From NCBI RefSeq assembly GCF_023078275.1, contig NC_062988.1, positions 761,501-825,500 on the forward strand: a stretch of DNA of 64,000 nucleotides, read 5' to 3'. The translations under genes and the position numbers were made by a program. The notes beneath the pieces were generated by a model. That model searched no databases, had not been told where the DNA came from, and worked only from the letters and a program-made list of their open reading frames with translations. Shown one piece after another: positions 61,248 to 64,000 of the stretch. Origin of the DNA: Leguminivora glycinivorella (lineage: Eukaryota > Arthropoda > Insecta > Lepidoptera > Tortricidae). Position 1 is the stretch's first letter. Every line of letters begins with the position of its first letter.

Positions 61248-61372
61248 GTTTTCACATTATCCGATCGGATGTCGGAAGGATTTCAATGGAAAAAATCCAA
61301 GATGGCGCCTGTAATATATGGGATATTGGTCCTACCTCCTACATCCGATATCGGAGCGGATAATGTGAAAAC
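61248..61372. mobile_element. Foldback MITE 'TTATCCGATCCGATATCGG', copy 2
   Basis: GTTTTCACATTATCCGATCG and ATAATGTGAAAAC are the ends, with GATGTCGG/CCGATATC inside. The copy at 46296 has a shorter left end. Confidence 0.7.
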
Positions 61373-61397
61373 TCATTAAGGCTTAAACACACTGTGA

Positions 61398-61528
61398 TTT
61401 AACACTTTCGCTACCAAGAACCCGACTGTCGGGTACACCGCTCGTAGAAGCGTAGCCGATTACATGGGTTTCCCCGTATGTAGCGAAAATGTCGTAGCGC
61501 CGCGTAGAGCCCGGTTTCGAAAGTGTTA
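61398..61528. mobile_element. Short MITE with TAACACTTTCG ends
   Basis: TTAACACTTTCGCTACCAAG and the complement of GGTTTCGAAAGTGTTAA. It contains CGTAGCCG/CGTAGCGC blocks. Its right end TTAA touches the next element. Confidence 0.5.
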
Positions 61529-61529
61529 A

Positions 61530-62745
61530 CCTCCTAAGGCCCAAGGCGAAATTCGGCTACTAGTCATTGCGAACCACGGTCCTACCAGTAGTACTATTGT
61601 CTTATACTCGTTCAGGCCCAAACATTAGGAATACATTTTTTAAATGTTATTGTACTTGTATGCCACCAACAGCTTTGGGGCATATTTATTATCAGTTTAC
61701 GATGCCTTTTAGGATAATTTGATTTTAATTTAAAAAAGTCCTACAGGAAGGTCCATGGGCTTATAAAGAAACGTTATTTATATTACGAAATGAAAAAACT
61801 CACTTAAGATTTGTTTATTTTTTAGTTTTATAGAAAGAATGAGATAAAATAATAGTCTTATTAAAAGAATACAATGCACCAATCACTTTTAAATCACTTA
61901 AAAATTAAGATTTTACGCTCTTCTTCGACGAATGTTATTCCACTGCGAGCGTGAGATCATCCTCTTGTAGACGCTCCACGACGTCCTTCTGCAGAAGCTG
62001 CAAGGTGAAATATCGGGTCCTGCCGTGGATAGGCTTTGGAATTAGTTCTGACAGAGAAATATCGACATAGGAACTAGAGGAAGCATACCGGGATCTGGTT
62101 TGAACAAAATTTGTTTCTATAAGTTTTATGTGGCAAAAGTCTGTTTTTTTCATCTTCAGTTTCTATTTCTGATTCCCTAAGAGCGAATTATGTTTTTTTG
62201 TCATTTAATCCTACAACAATAAAAGCAATATGTGTCAGTTTTTGCAACCACCACAAACATTATTATTACATTATGTAGTTGTATAAAACCGAGGTACTAC
62301 TCATAGGACTTAATATTTTTCATCCCGTATTTCGTAAAATATAAGCAAAATCAATGAAATTATTACTTAACTTCGTAAAATAACTAATAAAAAAGAAGAT
62401 TATTTACAAATTAGTAAGAAAGTACTCAAAATTACATGAATAAAATTGGATTTACTAACCTCTCCTTCACGGAATACCCATGTCGCCGTCTGTAACCTGT
62501 CAGTTTGACACTTTGTTTTTATTTTTCAAGCTTATGAGTGTGTTCACATTCAACCTGAAACACCCCTCTAGAAAATCGGATACGTCAGTTTAGATTGGCG
62601 CGAAATTTGAAATCAAAATGTCGGCTTTTATAATAAGTCCTACTGGTAGGACCGTGGTACGCTATGACTAATATAGTCGTTGAAGAAGCTGGGCCTGAAT
62701 GACCAACTTAATTATTACTATAGGAAGGACCTTGGGCCTTGGAGG
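61530..62745. mobile_element. piggyBac-like TTAA-flanked element, 1.2 kb, non-autonomous
   Basis: TTAA on both sides (61526-61529 and 62746-62749) with ends CCTCCTAAGGCCCAAGG and CCTTGGGCCTTGGAGG. Subterminal CGGTCCTACCAGTAG (61580) is inverted as CTACTGGTAGGACCG (62640). TTAA plus CC(T/C) ends fits piggyBac elements, but no transposase catalytic region is present. Two open frames on the minus strand (next entry) are leftovers. Confidence 0.6.
61935..62190 (-). pseudogene. Coding remnant inside the TTAA element
   Basis: On the minus strand one frame after an AG at ~62181 reads ESEIETEDEKNRLLPHKTYR; another, to 61935, reads RTRYFTLQLLQKDVVERLQE and DDLTLAVE before the stop. An AATAAA lies ~120 bases further on. 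It looks like the last exon of a captured or transposase-derived gene with a frame change. The family is not recognised. Confidence 0.4.
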
Positions 62746-62749
62746 TTAA

Positions 62750-63900
62750 AACGAAAGTTCACAACAAGGATAGCAAATAGGTATACATACACCTTAACGA
62801 TCTAGCCCGCTCTCTATCTTTCAGCGTTTAACAAACAGTCTAACCACTACAACCATTATTCTTATAATAAACAGTCCAAACGCAGGTTTTCATCGTTATT
62901 TCAAAACGACCAAATACAGTCCCATTTCTCACGTACTTAAGTCCTTTACGGCCCATCACGGAACTTTCGGAGACCAGCCTAGCCGAAGTGACAATCTTTG
63001 ACGCTACGCGGCGATTGAAGCACAGTCTGGCTCTGTCGATATCGTGCAACTATTACAAGAGAGCGATAGAGAGAGCTAGCTACGATACGGTTACGAAGCG
63101 TTAACGATTGTGTTATAACTAGGTACACTATAATTTGCTCTCATATGATGAATGGATCCAGAGAGCTTGTTTTGGAAGTAATTGTTACTTGTGTACTCAA
63201 CCTCACATTACAATTACATAGTGCATGCTATTGTGAACTTTGTAACACATTCTTAAGAACACTTTTTAGTGATGTATCAGTATGAGATACGATGTTGCGA
63301 GACGTCGATATGGCCATTGCTCCAAAGCACGCGATCAGAGACAGTTAAGTTTGTATTGAAATTAAATATTTTTTGCCCCCGTTTGGGGAGCGGTCTGTGA
63401 ATTGTTTTGGTCCGCTATTCGATTCAGTTATACTTTTTGCTGATGCAAATACTTTAAGGTGAGGACTTTCATTAACAATGGTCATGTATGTAGGTATATA
63501 CCAGTAGCGGCTCGCCTTAAAGTGCGCTTGTGCGGTGCACTCCCAGAAATTATCACAAGTAAATTATAGTAATACATCTGTTATGATACCTCTAATTAAT
63601 GTATTATTATTTAAAAAAAGTATCGCAAAAAAGTTAAGCTCAATTAAACAATTACTTGTATTTCTTAACAGTTCATTAATCTGACTATTACTCCGCCAAC
63701 TCCCTTCCTACAATTTCATACGCACCGCGCTCAACGGAGCGCTTTCGATTGCGCTCCTATGGAAAAAGATTCAGTGCATTCATCGATAGAAAATTCAGTG
63801 AGAGTGAAAGAGAAGCTTAGACACAGCTCCGCGCGTGAGACAGACGATTATCTATGAAATATTAGGTAAAGCGGGAGCGCCGCACCGACCACAGAACTAT
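62750..63900. other. No gene seen
   Basis: Mixed AT-rich sequence. 63500-63540 ('ccagtagcggctcgccttaa') recalls the end of an interspersed repeat, also hinted at 37122. No coding frame is convincing. Confidence 0.35.
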
Positions 63901-63903
63901 CTA

Positions 63904-64000
63904 AATATATAAAAGAAGAAGCTGACTGACTGACATATCAACGCACAGCCGAAACCGCTGGTCCTAGAGATCTCAAATTTGGCACGTAGGTTCCTTATAT
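63904..64000 (+). repeat. Retroposon tail family 'agaagctgactgactgac', copy cut by window end
   Basis: 'Aaatatataaaagaagaagc', 'acagccgaaaccgctggtcc' and 'gcacgtaggttccttatat' match 52636 onward. Confidence 0.75.

Overview
The window is nuclear DNA from an insect, almost certainly a moth or butterfly. The evidence is long AT-rich introns with GC-rich exons, a dense layer of lepidopteran-style interspersed repeats (retroposon tails reading 'cccgcggcttcgctcgcg', tRNA-derived SINEs, TATG-tailed repeats), interstitial TTAGG runs, and one host gene whose exons are joined by consensus GT/AG splice sites. There is no prokaryotic, CRISPR or plasmid content. Most short open frames here are chance frames inside repeats.

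Region 1 to about 37 kb carries the 3' half of one plus-strand gene. I identify it as the insect member of the bridge-like lipid transfer protein 3 family (BLTP3; UHRF1BP1/SHIP164). Twelve exons (161-330, 1114-1289, 2792-2928, 7268-7408, 8811-8982, 10570-10687, 11320-11454, 29031-29162, 31371-31514, 32588-32883, 33333-33444, 36994-37023) keep compatible phases throughout and give about 586 residues ending in a stop. They cover the C-terminal part of the lipid-transfer bridge and the closing coiled coil. Exons 5 and 6 each have a second, damaged copy downstream.

The introns are packed with mobile DNA: a hAT-type MITE whose target duplication is the splice donor of exon 3, a 2.1 kb tandem array of tRNA-like units ending in an inverted copy, many foldback MITEs, a 6.8 kb DD41D Tc1/mariner-like element (18056-24863) that itself contains other elements and a jockey-type LINE, and a 1.14 kb P-element-like copy (29309-30446) that appears to retain a THAP first exon.

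From 37 to 42 kb lies the probable 3' UTR (a CA-rich minisatellite, then AT-rich sequence) and a possible promoter plus non-coding first exon of a next gene (about 41.88-42.15 kb). From 42 to 64 kb I see no convincing host coding exon. This part holds GC-rich foldback elements, a 0.8 kb element with ~100 bp inverted repeats, a GGGATA microsatellite, a 3'-truncated Ty3/gypsy-type retrotransposon on the minus strand (54903 to about 59010) with gag, protease, reverse transcriptase and a small membrane-protein frame ahead of gag, and a 1.2 kb element flanked by TTAA.

The most notable observations are the tRNA-like higher-order array bounded by an 11 bp direct repeat, the duplicated exon that differs mainly at silent sites, the splice-donor target duplication, the THAP-bearing P-like element, and the retrotransposon with a leader transmembrane frame and a +1 gag/pol arrangement.
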